Source: Hypomyces perniciosus
Taxonomy: Eukaryota > Ascomycota > Sordariomycetes > Hypocreales > Hypocreaceae
Assembly (NCBI GenBank): GCA_008477525.1
Contig: SPDT01000004.1
Location: 3,782,001-3,846,000 of the forward strand
Length of the DNA stretch: 64,000 nucleotides
Direction of reading: 5' to 3'
In this document: positions 33,108-45,545 of the stretch, in pieces
How positions within the stretch are numbered: the stretch's first letter is position 1
How the letters are laid out: the number at the start of each line of letters is the position of its first letter
Made by a program: the position numbers and the translations under genes
Notes under the pieces: model-generated
Databases searched by the model: none
The model's input: the letters and a program-made list of their open reading frames with translations, nothing else
What the model was told of the DNA's origin: nothing

Positions 33108-35146
33108 ATGGCAGCTTCCAAGGAGCTACATACCACCATGGACCTGGAGCAGCAGCCTATGGCTGATGCAGTCCTCCTGAATACGGCAGTCAATAATCTT
33201 ACCTGGACTGGGATCGATGTGGTCGTGAAGGACAGGAATACCAAGAAACTGAAGAAGATCCTGGACAATAATGAGGGTACCCTCAAGGCTGGTGCGTGGC
33301 TAACAACTTGATGACTGCATTCGCCTACACCTTCGGGTCACGCATGAAAGAGAAAATACTGACTCTTGAACAAATGGTACAGGCGAGATTTGCGCCATCA
33401 TGGGTCCCTCTGGGTGCGGCAAAACTACTCTGCTCAATGTCCTGGCCAGACGACCTACCAACTCACATACTATCAAATCTCGCGTCCTCATCAACGGCAG
33501 CGAGGTGTCGCAAGCCGCCTTTAGGCAGATTACCTGTTTTGTCGAGGAAGAAGATGCTCTCATCGGGTCTCTTACAGTGAAGGAGACACTCGAGTTTTCC
33601 TCTCGTTTGGCCAGCACTAGGTACGTCACAAACCCAGATGAGCCTCTATATAGTCAGACGGCAAGGCGACTCATACATCCGGTCTAGCTATTTGCCCTGT
33701 CAGGAACGCCTCCTCCGAATCGAGGCTCTCCTTCACTCCTTTGGCCTTATAGACCAGGCCAATGCCTTGATCGGCACGCCTATCCGCAAAGGCATATCCA
33801 GTGGGCAGAAACGTCGTGTGGGCGTCGCAAGCCAACTCGTCACTGGTCCTAACATCCTAATCCTCGACGAACCCACCAGTGGACTAGACTCTGTCGCTAG
33901 CTTGGAGGTCGTCAAATGCCTACGAACAGTGGCGAGACGCAATAATCTCATTGTGGTCTGCTCGATTCACCAACCTTCAACGACCACATTCAATCTTTTT
34001 GACAAGTTAATGCTTCTATCTGGTGGCAAAACGCATTATTTTGGCCCCGTTCGTGGAGTACTCGAGTATTGTAAATCCATTGGCATGGAGGTACCACAGT
34101 ATATCAACCCGGCGGAGTTCCTCCTCGAGCTTGTCAACATCGACTTCGTTCACGATAAGAACACTGCTACCCAACGATTAGATGGGCTCCATAAAATGTG
34201 GACAAAATCCCCACAGGCGAAAGAAATGCGAGACGATATAGCAGCCAATGGAGAGAGAAATGAACAGCTCAAGCTCGAGTCTATCGACAGCAGCCCTAGT
34301 TTGCCGAGCATAACCCTCACGTTGCTCCATCGGAGCATCATCAAGAGTTATCGCGATGTTGTGGCATATGGCATTCGATTGGCTATGTATACGGGACTGG
34401 CTATTATGATGGGTACGGTATGGGTGCGATTGGACGCCGTGCAATCCTCTATTCAACCTTTCATCAACGCCTTATTCTTCGGTTCGGCATTTATGTCGTT
34501 CATGGCGGTCGCGTACGTTCCCGCGTTCCTCGAAGACCGGATGCAGTATGTTAAGGAACATCGTAACGGTTTATATGGTGCTACCGAATTCATCCTCTCC
34601 AACTTCCTCATCGGTATCCCATATCTATTCGCCATCTCTATCGTCTTTTCTGTTATATCTTATTGGTTATCCAATTTCCAGCCGACTGCGAAAGCCTTCT
34701 TTGTGTGGGTTATGTGGCTTTTCCTCGATCTTCTAGCGGCAGAATCCCTCGTCGTGTTTATGACATCTCTCTTCCCCAGCTTCGTAATCTCACTCGCCCT
34801 GGTCGCTTTTGCAAACGGACTCTGGATGTCCGTCGGTGGCTTCATGGTCCCGCCTACAGTTCTAAATGTCTTCTACAAGTACGGGTTTCACTACTGGGAC
34901 TACCAGACATACGTATTCCAGGGAATGATGGTGAATGAGTTTTCCGACAGAGTTTATACGTGTGGGACAGGCTGCCACTGCATGTACGATTCACCGCTCG
35001 CTTCGCAATGCGAAATCGCAGGACAGGCAGTGCTGGAACAGTATGGATATAGAACGGGGGAGCTTGGCAAGAATGTAGGCATTATGATCGTAATTATTTT
35101 GGGATATCGACTAGCGACATGGGTTGTTCTCAGGCTTCGCAAATGA
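33108..35146 (+). CDS. ABCG-family (White-type) half transporter
   Basis: ATP-driven exporter, one nucleotide-binding domain followed by one membrane domain, expected to dimerise. Three exons (33108-33291, 33383-33620, 33688-35146) give 626 residues. The introns start GTGCGT and GTACGT and end ACAG and CTAG. Walker A is GPSGCGKTTLL, the signature is ISSGQKRRVG, and Walker B is ILILDEPTSGLDS followed by the H-loop SIHQPS. About six hydrophobic helices follow from residue 370 on (for example LAIMMGTVWVRL, FFGSAFMSFMAVAYVPAFLE, SLVVFMTSLFPSFVISLALV). A Cys-rich loop TCGTGCHC precedes the last helix. It looks intact. It diverges from the broken BBE oxidase, a pairing common in metabolite clusters. 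Substrate unknown. Confidence 0.88.
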
Positions 35147-35195
35147 AACATGGGTTTCTCTGGTGTTCGTATCGACATATGTGTGAAAAGACCTA

Positions 35196-36131
35196 CCCGT
35201 TAGTGGGGCCTTTGGCAACTAACTGTTTAGACTTCGCCAAACAGTTAGCCACAAAAGTCCGATACACTTAGCCGCTACCTGCATTTATTTTAGTTACACG
35301 CAAATTTATATGTACCCAAAACAACAACACATATCCTTTCAATCATCAGAACCGACGACGATAGAAAATAATCACCAACACTGCTGCATTCGAAGCTGAA
35401 ATAGCTGTCCAAAGCGACTATAATCGAGTTTTTCGTCCTAGCATTAAAAATTATATTTTTTCTATACTGCTGCTATTTAATTTAACAGATAACAAGCTCA
35501 GCACGCCAACAGCAACGCCAACAGCACACGGAAAAGCGCGTTACGAAAGCCGACAAAACAACTGGGTAAAGCATCGACAAGCCCTTCAATAAGTCCGTCA
35601 ACGAGTCCGTTAACGAGTTCGTCAGCGATTCCATCAGCAAGTCCGTCGGCGAGTCTATTAGCAAGCTCTTTAGCAAGCCCGGCCTCCCTCTCAAGGTCAT
35701 AGAAGTGGCTCTGTTCATATCCGACTCGGTCCCTTTAACGATGACGACGGCGACGACGATGACGACAAGAGCCCATACAATAACCAAATAAAGGCATTAT
35801 TGGCCTCTTATTATAACTACGAGCTAGCCAGTTTTATAGTAATATTGAGATATAGGCATCGCTGCCGCTGCCGATAACGCTGAATAGGGATTACTGTTAG
35901 ACGATAATAAATAAGATAGCCGAGGAGCAGGCAGGATAGAAATGGATATATAGATATGTAAAGGTATAATAATCCAATTTAAAGTGCTAGAATAGAATAT
36001 AAATGATTTTAGTATAAAGAAATATACTTTAACTTTAGCTGTAGATATGTGCAAAATAAGTGTATCGGACTTTTGTGGCTAACTGTTTGGCGAAGTCTAA
36101 ACAGTTAGTTGCCAAAGGCCCCACTAACGGG
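35196..36131. mobile_element. 936-bp TIR transposon (non-autonomous, TA target)
   Basis: Two perfect 75-bp terminal inverted repeats (35196-35270 and 36057-36131) begin CCCGTTAGTGGGGCC and are flanked on both sides by TA (35194-35195 and 36132-36133), as in Tc1/mariner-like insertions. Inside each TIR is a further palindrome, CTAACTGTTT...AAACAGTTAG. The interior lacks any transposase frame, so it should need a partner element. Unlike its neighbours it shows no RIP-type decay in the TIRs, which argues for recent insertion. The family name is not assigned. Confidence 0.88.
35591..35674 (+). repeat. 12-bp tandem repeat (7 units) inside the TIR element
   Basis: Seven consecutive degenerate units such as AAGTCCGTCAAC and GAGTCCGTTAAC. 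Being a multiple of three, the array keeps frame and encodes a four-residue repeat of the type (K/E)S(V/I)(N/S). The frame opens after a TAA just upstream and runs past the array to about 35790. No ATG-led gene is evident. Confidence 0.8.
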
Positions 36132-36459
36132 TAAATGGTAGTTTTGAAACCTTGATTGAGCAAAGAGCTATTATATATCAAGATTTCGAAACGCTTGGGG
36201 CAACTCAAAAAATTTCACCACCTTGCCAATCTTCCCGATTTTTTCTCCTATCCGGGACACTAAGAAAAGAGAGGGCTAAAAAGCTGCCTATTTTATGGTA
36301 TAGAAACGTTATACTGTGGAGACAGCTCTTATGAAACGCGTAATGAAGGGCGTGATCGACGAATGCGAATAATACGACGGTGTATTAAATTTCTTTGTTT
36401 CGCCCGGTTATAGGGGAGCTATTTTCTTAGTAGTAGCTCGAAGAATCTCGCTTACATGC

Positions 36460-37579
36460 TTTTTTTTTTTTTTTTTTTTACTATTTACAACTACTCTATA
36501 TCTAAGTATAAAAGCTATATCTAGGCAATAGGTTAGTAAAAGCTAGGGGATTAGGCCTTATTTGCTATATTTCGCTAGATAAAGGAAAGTTTTATATATA
36601 TTTTTAATCTATATCTTATAAAGGGGCTATATAGGTTCGCCTCCTCCACTAGCTTTTAAAAAGCCTTACTTCCTTTAAGTCCTAATAGGTATATAGTGGG
36701 TCTCTCGCCTCTAGGCGTTTTAAGGAGGAAGTTCCTTACTATATAATATTTAGTAAAATATCCTGGTTCTTTATGGGAGCTGCATCTGCAGTAGGATTAT
36801 ATATTATAGCCAAACTGGTCATAGTAGCTTTAAAAGTCTTTTACCTTTTAGTATTTTTCTTAAAGGGTGGCTTTTTCTGCTTTTACCTAGCGTTTAATGT
36901 ATGCTAGAGTGCTCTAGCTTTGAGGTAGGGGGTTAAGAGCTGTCCTTTTTTTCGTTAGCTTATCCGCCATTTCATTGCCTCGTATATCTTTATAGCCTAG
37001 TACCCAGGAAACGAATACCTTGCAGGGGTGTATCTCTTCGGCTATGCGTTAGAACCGCATGAATTCTCTTTATAACGAGGCTGGGGCTTCGCCCTGTAGG
37101 CCTTTAACTATTAACGCGTTGTTGAGAAAAACGTGTATTTCGCTAACTCTAGGGTTATTCTTTGCGAGTCCGGCTGCTGTTCTGATCGCCTTGGCAGCCC
37201 CCACGGCTTTTGCGTCGGAGACCTCTGCGTTGGCGAGTGGCCTGCAGTCCTTATGTATTTTAGCTCTGTAGTATACTGCTATTCCCCATCCTGTTTTCCT
37301 ATTGAGTTGGGAGCCGTCTGAGTAAGCCGCGATTGCTGAGGCTAGTATTGAGTTTACCAGTTCAAGGTGCCTCTGCGTGGCCACCTCCTTCCCAAGTGTC
37401 TTAAAGTTCGGGCCGGCCTGTCAATCCTGTCGGCTAGCGGATGGGAACGGTCCAGACCCGCAAGTTGGGCGGAGCTTCTTAGTCTCGCCTGGGCGAGCAC
37501 TATGAGTGCGGGCGGGATGCCGGACTTTCTGTAAAGCACCGGGACAGGGGTGGTCTTCTAGACCGGGAGGACGACGCGG
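36460..37579 (-). mobile_element. 5'-truncated Tad-like LINE (copy 1) with RNase H remnant
   Basis: A minus-strand non-LTR retrotransposon: its 3' poly(A) appears as a T run at 36460-36480, and the body ends at 37579. It is bounded by a perfect 13-bp target-site duplication, CTCGCTTACATGC (36447-36459 and 37580-37592). Frame 37384-37070 encodes an RNase H-like segment (AYSDGSQLNRKTGWGIAVY, then NAEVSDAKAVGAAKAI). The part from about 37030 to 37579 keeps normal GC, whereas 36480-37030 is TA-rich. It aligns by eye with the 3' part of copy 2. Confidence 0.85.
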
Positions 37580-37592
37580 CTCGCTTACATGC

Positions 37593-38118
37593 ATCTAGAG
37601 GCATAGCTGTATCGAGGAAGGGTTTAGTACTGCTCAGTAGTAATATCCATTGTATACTCTACCCCCTAAACGTTTATCTAGCGTGTACTTGTAATAGGGG
37701 TTTTACCTAATAGAAATAATATCTTTACCGAAGCCGGTATAAGTAGTAGGGTCCTTTATATATCTGTATACTTGAAAAAAAATATTAGAGATTTTTAAAT
37801 ACATTAATATTAACCCTGCCTTATATTTAATTAGTATATTCATTAATCCTATTACTACAGAGGTATAATAACCATATAGCTATTGATAAATATAAGGTAA
37901 CTACATACTAGATATATCTTTAGGGGGTAAAGTGCAATTAGATGAATTAGGAATCCTTAATAGGGCGAGCAAGTTTAATTCAGTAAGCAGAGACCATTGT
38001 ATATGCACTACTATACTACTCTAGTGCAGTGGAATACTAGTAATACTAGTAATACAAGTATAGTGGGGTAAAAAAAGTTTTGGTGACTTTTATGAGGCAA
38101 CTCTATAGAAAATTGACC
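37593..38118. other. Segment between two LINE copies, no gene
   Basis: AT-rich non-coding DNA into which the two LINE copies inserted on either side. No feature is recognised. Confidence 0.5.
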
Positions 38119-38131
38119 GAACCTTTTTGTA

Positions 38132-41100
38132 TTTTTTTTATTTTTTTTATTACTATTTACAACCATTCTATATCTAGGTATAGCAGCCTCGTTTAGGCAA
38201 ACAGGTTAGTAGGAGCCAGGGGTCTAGACCCTGTTTACTATATTTCGCTGGATAAAGGAAAGTTTTAGTGTATTCTTAATCTATATCTTATAGAGGGGGG
38301 CTATATAGGTTTACCCCTTCTATTAACTTCTAGAAAGCCTCGCTTCCTTTAAGTCCTAGTAGGTATATAACTAGTCTCTTGCCTTTTAGTGTTTTAAGGA
38401 GGAAGCTCTTTATTATACGGCATTCGGCAAAGTGCCTTGGCTTTTTAGGGGAGCTGTATCTGCAATAGGATTGCATATTGTGGCCAAAATGGTTATAGTA
38501 GCTTTAAAAGTCTCTGTAACTAGACTTTTTTGCCAGCAGCCTATATAAAATAGGTTAGGGGAGTTTTAGTTCTGGGGGGTTTGGCGGTGCTTTTAGGTTT
38601 TATAGTTAATAGCTTTTTAGGGCGTTTACCTCCTAGTATTTCTTTTAAAGGGTTTTTCTTTTTGCTTTTACTTAGCGCTTAATATATACTAAAATACTTT
38701 AGCTTTATAAGGGGAGGTTAAAGGCTATCTTTTCCTTTACTAGTTTATTTACTGTTTTATTGCTTTATATATTTTTATAGCCTGGCACTTAAGAAATAAA
38801 TATTTTATAAGGGTATATCTCTTTTACTGTACATTAAAACTATATAAACTCTTTTTATAATAAAGTTAAGGCTTTGCCTAGTAAACTTTTAACTATTAAT
38901 ATATTATTAAGAAAGATATATATTTCATTAATTCTGGGGTTATTCTTTGCGAGTCTGGCTACTGTTTTAATTGCTTTAATAGCTTTTATAGCTTCTGCAT
39001 TATAGACCTTTGCGTTAGCAAGTAGCCTATAGTTTTTATAGACTTTAGCTTTATAGTATACTACTGCTCTTTATTTAGTCTTCCTGTTAAATTAAGAGCT
39101 GTTTAAGTAAACTACTGCTGTTAAAGCTGGCAGCGAGTCTATTAGTTTAAGGTGCTTCCGCGTAGCCACCCCTTTCCTAAGTGTTTTAAAGCTTAGGCCA
39201 GCTTTAATAAAATAGGGTTTATAGGCGAAGAGAGTAGGTTAGATAGACTTGCCGATAAGTTTAGCTGTCTTTTATAGGCGAGTTACAGGGAGCTAGATAT
39301 TTAGTTTATTAATTTTATCGGTTAGCAGATAGGATTAGTTTAGGCCTGCAAGTCAGGCGGCGTTTCTCAGTCTCGCCTAGGCGAGAACTGTAAATGTAGG
39401 CAGGATACTGGACTTTTTATAAAGTACTGGGATAGGGGTAGTCTTTTAGACTAAAAGGATAGTGCAGGCTGCAGTTTTAAAGGCTTTATTTAGTTTTGCT
39501 GTAAGGTTATTAATGCTTATATTTATTATCCTGCTTAGGTTATTCCTAGATTCTCTCTTTAAGCTGGGCTATTACGCCTCTATACTGTATAGGGCGACTA
39601 GTAGTATATAGGCCTTGGCTACTATAGCTATTATATTAAAGGGGGAGCCTTTTTGGGTTTTATTAAGGCTTTTTAAGAAGTTAGCTGTCTTTAAGGCTTT
39701 GCCCGCCTAGGCCTTTATATGTTTTTTGAATAATAATTTAAGGTTAAAAATAATGCTGAGTTATTTTATATATTCTTTAAGGTTAACCTGTTTTTTTTTT
39801 AATATTACTAGGTATTAAGGATTAGGTCTATATCTTTTATAAAAGTGAAGGAGTTTAGCTTTATTTAAAGTAAAAGAGATTGCATTTTTTTAACCTTACT
39901 AGACTACTTAGTTTAACTTATTTTATAGCATTATTAAAGTATAGCCTATATAAAGGCCTATAGCTAGGAAAGCGATATTGTTTATATAGCTAAAATGTTT
40001 ATTGCTAGCCTATTTTATTCTTAAAAGTAGGGCAATATATAGTATAAATAAAATTAGTAAGAAAGGGGATCCTTAAAGAGTTTTGCATTTAAGTTTACTA
40101 TAAGGGAGGGTAATGCTGTCCCTTTTCTAGATAGAGACTATATAGTTACTTAAAAAGGACTTTATTTATCTAGTAAATTAATCTGGCTATCCTTATTCTT
40201 TAAGTTAAAGGGTTATACAGTTTTTTATTATAATATTAAAAGCTCTTAAAATATTAAAGGTAAAGATTAATGCCTCCTCTCTTTTAAAGAGTATTAGTTT
40301 AATATTATAAATAAAGTAGGTAAAGAGGTTTATAGCACTCTTTTTCAGTAAAGCTTTAAAGTATTATTTTAAAAGCACTTTATATTTAAGTATATCTTTT
40401 ATAATCTTTTATATTAATAGCCTCTCTAAGCCTTTGCCTATATATAATAAAAGTAAGATTAGCTGCTAAGCTTTATACTTAAAGTAGTTTAATTTATTTG
40501 GCTTAGGTATAAAGGTTACTTTTGCGTTTTAGAAAGGGGTTAGGTAGTATTTGATTTTTAGGTATCCTTTAAAGAGCTTATATATAAAGTTATAGACTAT
40601 TAGCTAGGCTATTTTAAAAAGCTTTATTAAAATCCTGTCTGCTTTAGGGGCAGTATTCCCTGCTTTAGTAATAGCTTTTATTACTTTTTCTTTATTTAGT
40701 TCCTTATTTTAAAGGATATTTTTAAAGGGGTGGACCAGGTAATCCTAAAAGGTATTAATATCCTTGGACATTTCCCTGCATTTAAGGACTATCCTTTATA
40801 AAAGGGTGGCTTTATCTATTAGGTCTATAACCTAATAGTCCCTATTTATTAAAGGTGGTGGTTAGAATTGGTTAGTGGCCTTCCTTTATTTAGTTACCTA
40901 GAATATACCTTTGCCTAGTTTTACTGCGGCTATAATTGAGTCCTAGTAGGCTGCTTTTTTTTGTAAGATAGTTGTATGTAGGGTCTTTTTAGCGGCTTCT
41001 TTTTCCTTGGATATATTAGTAGTCGCTGTTATAGCCCTTTATGCCTCTTTGCAGTTATGGTCCTATTATAGTGCGCTATGGCTGTTTTAATACTTTTTTT

Positions 41101-44057
41101 TCCTGGCCTTTATTATAGTAGTAGTAAAGAGGTTTTATAAAGCTTAGGCCGCTTTATTTAAGTCTTTTTATATAATACTATTAAGGTTTAGGTCTGGCAA
41201 GCAGGATTTATAGTTATATATTAGTTGGCTAAAGTCTAAGAGGGATTTAAATAAGATATAGAGTTTGCCTTTAATAGTTAATAGGGCTATTAGGTTTAGC
41301 AGAGTAGTAATAAGTGTAAAGTGGTTTAACCCTGTATCTAGTTATCTGTTTACTATTATTTAAGCGGCTATATTAATAAAGATTAAGTCGATTATATTGC
41401 TGTAACAGTTAATTAATATATTAACGAGAAAGGGAGAGAGACCTGCTCCTTTTACCTATTCTTTTACCTGGCTTCCTATAGTGTTAGTCCTGCTACTAGG
41501 TTATTAGGTCTAGTATATTACATTAAAGTCCTTTACTATAATAGTTTTTAAAGGGGGGCGCCTTTACCTTTTAAAGATATCTATTATAATAGTTTTTATT
41601 GCCCTGCAGTAAATATTAATAATAGTATAGTTATAGACCTATATTTAATATATATTGCAGTCTTTAAGTTTAATTAGTTATAGTTAAGTTACTAGTAGGT
41701 TAAGTAAGATCTTAATATATATAAAAACTAAAGGGGGGTTTTATATTTAATTCTTTAAAGGGTTAAAGGTTTTATATTTTAGGTAGTTTTTTGTTTATTT
41801 ATATAGGGAAGTATAATCCCACTTTACTTATAGTTCCTGTATTAAAATAACATTAAAGCCGCCCTTTTATATAAAGGAGAGTATAGTATTATAGTATTCT
41901 AGCCTTTATCCTATATTTACCTGCAGGACCTAAAGGCTATATTTTTAGCGTTTTAATTGTTAAGGTATACTATTTATTTAATATTTATATTAATATTATT
42001 ATTAGCGACCTAAATGGCTGACTTTAATGGGGATAAGGCGTTTAATAAGATATAAATAAGGGACTCTATTAAGACTTTTAGTATTGGCTGCAATAGGGCG
42101 GGAGTCTGGCTTAAATAGGGGTTTGCAGGGCCTATAGGTTAAAGTGCAAATAAGCTCTTTACTAGGGCAGAAAGGACTGACTTGCTTTTACTATTATTTG
42201 CGGCAGGCCTTTTATCCTAGCCTTAAAAGGCTAAGGTAAAGGTGCCTTTTATATATAGGTTTTATATTACTTTTACAGCTTTTACAGAGTAGGTATAGGT
42301 ATAGGTGTTTTTATTTTAGGTTATCTTTTAAAGGATTACTTTAGGTCTGTCTATACTAGTGTTTAAGTATATTTTAATAAATTTAGTTGTTTTAAGTTTT
42401 TAAATAGCCTGGAGTTAATCTTTAATAGGCTATTTAATCTTACTGTCTTTATATTTTAAATATACTGCGCAGTTTAGCGCTGTAGATAGGTAAAGTCTGT
42501 TGCAGTTAATGTATTGTTTAGGGTTTATATACTCTCTATATAATAACCTACTATACTTTTTGCAGCGTTTTATACAGTTATAAGCCCTAGGATTATAAAA
42601 GCTTAGGCAGTGGTTATATTAAGTGATCTATACCTTTAAGATTAGCTATTTCGCGGGGGCAGAGTATTTAAATAGTTTAAAGCTAGGTTTAACTTTATCC
42701 TTAAATAAGATAATCTAGTTTTAGGAGTTAATATTTTCCCTATACTGTAATGGTTTATACTTAGCGGGGGGGGCGCCGGATTTAGCCTAAAGTTGCACTT
42801 CTATAGCGATTAAAGGGTTAATAACGTAAATCCCTTTAATATTAATAAAGTAATAAGGGACTCTTTATACTATAAAAGTTTATTAACTTTCTATTTCCTT
42901 TAATTTTATCCTTTTTTTAATAAATTTTACTTTAAAAAAAAAGAGTTTATTGCAGGAATTTTAGTTTTTAATTTAAATAGTAAAGCCTATATATACCTTT
43001 TATATATATATAATATTTATATAGTTAAGTTTACAGAATTTAATAATACTGCTTTTAGCCTTAATAGCAGTGTTTTTTCTTTAAATATAGTCTAGGGGGA
43101 CTTAGAGGAAGATCCTGTTATTAGGGGCTTTAAAGCCAGTGTCTTTATTAAAGGTTTTTTTTAAGTTGTCTTTAATGTTTTTCGTTATTTTTTCTTTTTA
43201 TTTAGTTATTGTAAAGGGGGGGGGGAATTTTAATAGGTTATATGCCTTGCTTAACTGCCTTGGTATAGGATACTGTAGGGCCTTTGCCCGGCTTGCTAGT
43301 AGGTGGGAGCAGGCTGTCTTTATCTAATAGGGTAGGGCTTGTAGGGTTATATAGGTTAATGGGGGCTTGCTTCCTTATAGCTTTAGGATATTAAGTATTG
43401 TTATTGTTAGTGCTTAATTCCTCGGGGGTTAAGATACCCTTTAGGTTATAATGCTGGGTAATAGTAAAGTTAATAAGAGATTTCTGTAGAGCTTTTGCGA
43501 TCTATAAAGCAGCGGCTTTGTAATATTTCCCTTTAAGTGTAGCGAAGTAGATGTTAATGGCTTTAAAGGTGCCTAGCAGTATTTCCCTGCAGGCATTCCT
43601 GATTTCCTCTTCTTTTACATACTGCTTTGCTAGGCGGCTATAGAGAGATATATTAAGGGGTTTATATAGACTGGCTATTCCTTTAAGGCTAGGTTTAGGG
43701 GTTTCGTTACTAAAGTCGATTTTTAAGGCTTTAGCGTTTTTAAAATATACTTCCTTAATTGGGCGCTTTTTGGGTGTGATGGGCAGTGTAAACGGGTTCG
43801 CGATGCCCGGGAGAGCTGGGGTGGCCTCTGTCTGGTTTTAGGGGTTTATTGTTAGCCTGGCGGCAGTAGTGATTTAGTTAGGTTAGGCGTCCGAGAGGAT
43901 AAAGGCGGTTACTATCTTGCTTAAAGGGCCCAGGAAGGGCGAGGGGGGAATTTAAAGGTGTTTTCTTAGTAGCTAGTTAAGAGGTAGTGATTTTTACTGT
44001 GAGTAGGCACCTAAAGGTAGGGGTACCTGTAGATGTAGGAGGGAAGCTGAGGGGCTG
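38132..44057 (-). mobile_element. Near full-length Tad-like LINE (copy 2), RIP-degraded
   Basis: A minus-strand element of about 5.9 kb whose 3' poly(A) is the T-rich tract from 38132. A perfect 13-bp target-site duplication, GAACCTTTTTGTA, lies at 38119-38131 and 44058-44070. The 38160-39470 part aligns by eye to copy 1, including the RNase H region. On the minus strand around 42450-42620 a Cys/His-rich, zinc-knuckle-like segment remains, as in ORF1 of Tad elements. All frames are closed by TAA/TAG and TpA is greatly enriched, as expected after RIP. A short stretch near 43740-43950 retains higher GC. Confidence 0.82.
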
Positions 44058-44227
44058 GAACCTTTTTGTATGGCACTATAGTAGTAATACTAATATTCCC
44101 TGAATATTTTCTCAGATATAAAAGCGAAACAATTCCCTCTCTAACTTCCCCAGAAACAAGCGCACCGACAGTTCCAGTTTATTTTATTGTTTTCCATCGT
44201 CTCCTGAGCCATAAGCACATAGTTATA

Positions 44228-44721
44228 ATGCTGTTTCTTACATTCACTACAATTCTTCTCGCCTTCGTCTCTCGCTTGGCATTAGGTCTTGAATTGGTAT
44301 AATCCCTATGCGAAGTCGGCAAGCCAACTGCTTTGAAGCTAATACTGTATAGACAAACTACTCAGGCTTTGACATATGGGTGCAAGATGTGGATCATCAA
44401 GATCATCTAGTCCAGAACAGGGGAAAACTACAATTGGAAGCCGCCTGGGTATTTATATGGTCCAAAGGGAGGGCAAAGTATAATACACTTATCTGTGATG
44501 GCGCACTCTATACATGGGACCCAAAGTACACTTCCGTTGGTTTTACTTGGAGCACTGCTAAGAAAGAGGGATTTATGTTTTACGGGGATGGTAAGAAGCT
44601 GAGAAATCCCGCGCCGTTTTTACCGATATGTCGGTTCTAACTTCTAATCACTTTTACTTTAGCGACTCATCCATTCTATCCCGTGAGTGGAAAGCAGACT
44701 TGTTATGCACAAAAGAATTGA
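44228..44721 (+). CDS. Small secreted protein, candidate effector
   Basis: A three-exon gene directly beside the LINE target site. ATG 44228 begins a hydrophobic signal peptide (MLFLTFTTILLAFVSRLALG). Two frame-keeping models exist for intron 1: 44297-44352 (GTATAA...TATAG; 121 residues) or 44286-44365 (GTCTTG...TCAG; 113 residues). Exon 2 runs to 44590 and encodes aromatic-rich sequence (FDIWVQDVDHQD, YTWDPKYTSVGFTW). Intron 2 is 44591-44662 (GTAAGA, CTAATCAC branch, TTTAG). Exon 3 ends at TGA 44719-44721 with GKQTCYAQKN. The mature part has two cysteines (LICDG and QTCYA), which could pair. The family is unknown to me. The size, signal peptide and TE-rich position are typical of lineage-specific effectors. 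Confidence 0.68.
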
Positions 44722-45545
44722 TCGGTAGTTGCTCCGTTGCACCAGTATTTCGGAAGGAGGAACAATTGCGATGTGTCAAGGTTATAAGGCTAGCTTTGGC
44801 TTAGTGGAGAGTTAGAGCAAGGATATAAGAGCCGAGCAGTGCTCCTTTCAAGTCAAGTCAAGCAAGCAAATTTAGCAAGCAATTGTCAATAGCCTCGGGC
44901 AGTTTGTTGAGGGGGAAATGTATGCACACACACATACAAACCACACCCAAGCGAACTTATAGGTAGGGCGTGCGGTAACACGGCTAATAGAACCACGAAG
45001 CGGTTGAAGATAATACATAAAAGACACTGTGGATCATTTGATCATGACGCTGGCAGCCAGATTAAACAATCTCTAGCTCTGTAGCTTTCTAATGCCCGTA
45101 ACTGGTAGGTTAGGGTTGGGGAGTTGAAGGGGAAGAAGGTTAATATGTATTAAACTAAAACTAATTGCTTATCTTTCATAGCTAAAAAAAAAAAAGAGAT
45201 GCATGTGTATTGGGCATGTCAGTTAGTCCTAACAAACTATAAAGCCTTAAAGCTTTTTTACTCTTTATAGTATAATAATAATATTTGCCTTAACTTGCTC
45301 TTTTATACTGTAATAGTAGTTTAATTCTTTACTTTCATTATATAAAATACGTTCTGATCCTTGCTGTGAATATTGCGACCATCTTGAATATACATTTAGC
45401 GCCGGTGATAAACATCTGTCACGAAAGGGTCGTTAACCCCTCTTCCACAACAGCTGCGCATGCTGCGTATCTCTAGGTGAAACTAAACAGCCTCTTTGCT
45501 CTTTCTGAAAGCATTTCAGAATACGATATCTGCTGTTTTGCTCTG
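44722..45545. other. Intergenic, no gene recognised
   Basis: Contains a short tandem CAAGTCAAGTCAAG near 44850 and a (CA)-rich stretch near 44930. No coding frame is supported. Confidence 0.45.

Noticed and set aside
32765..33286. 173-codon minus-strand frame between the BBE relic and ABC transporter
   Set aside because: Overlaps the conserved first exon of the ABCG gene on the other strand, and its sequence has no domain.
35591..35674. CRISPR-like array
   Set aside because: The 12-bp units are contiguous without spacers and lie inside a eukaryotic TIR element; this is a simple tandem repeat.
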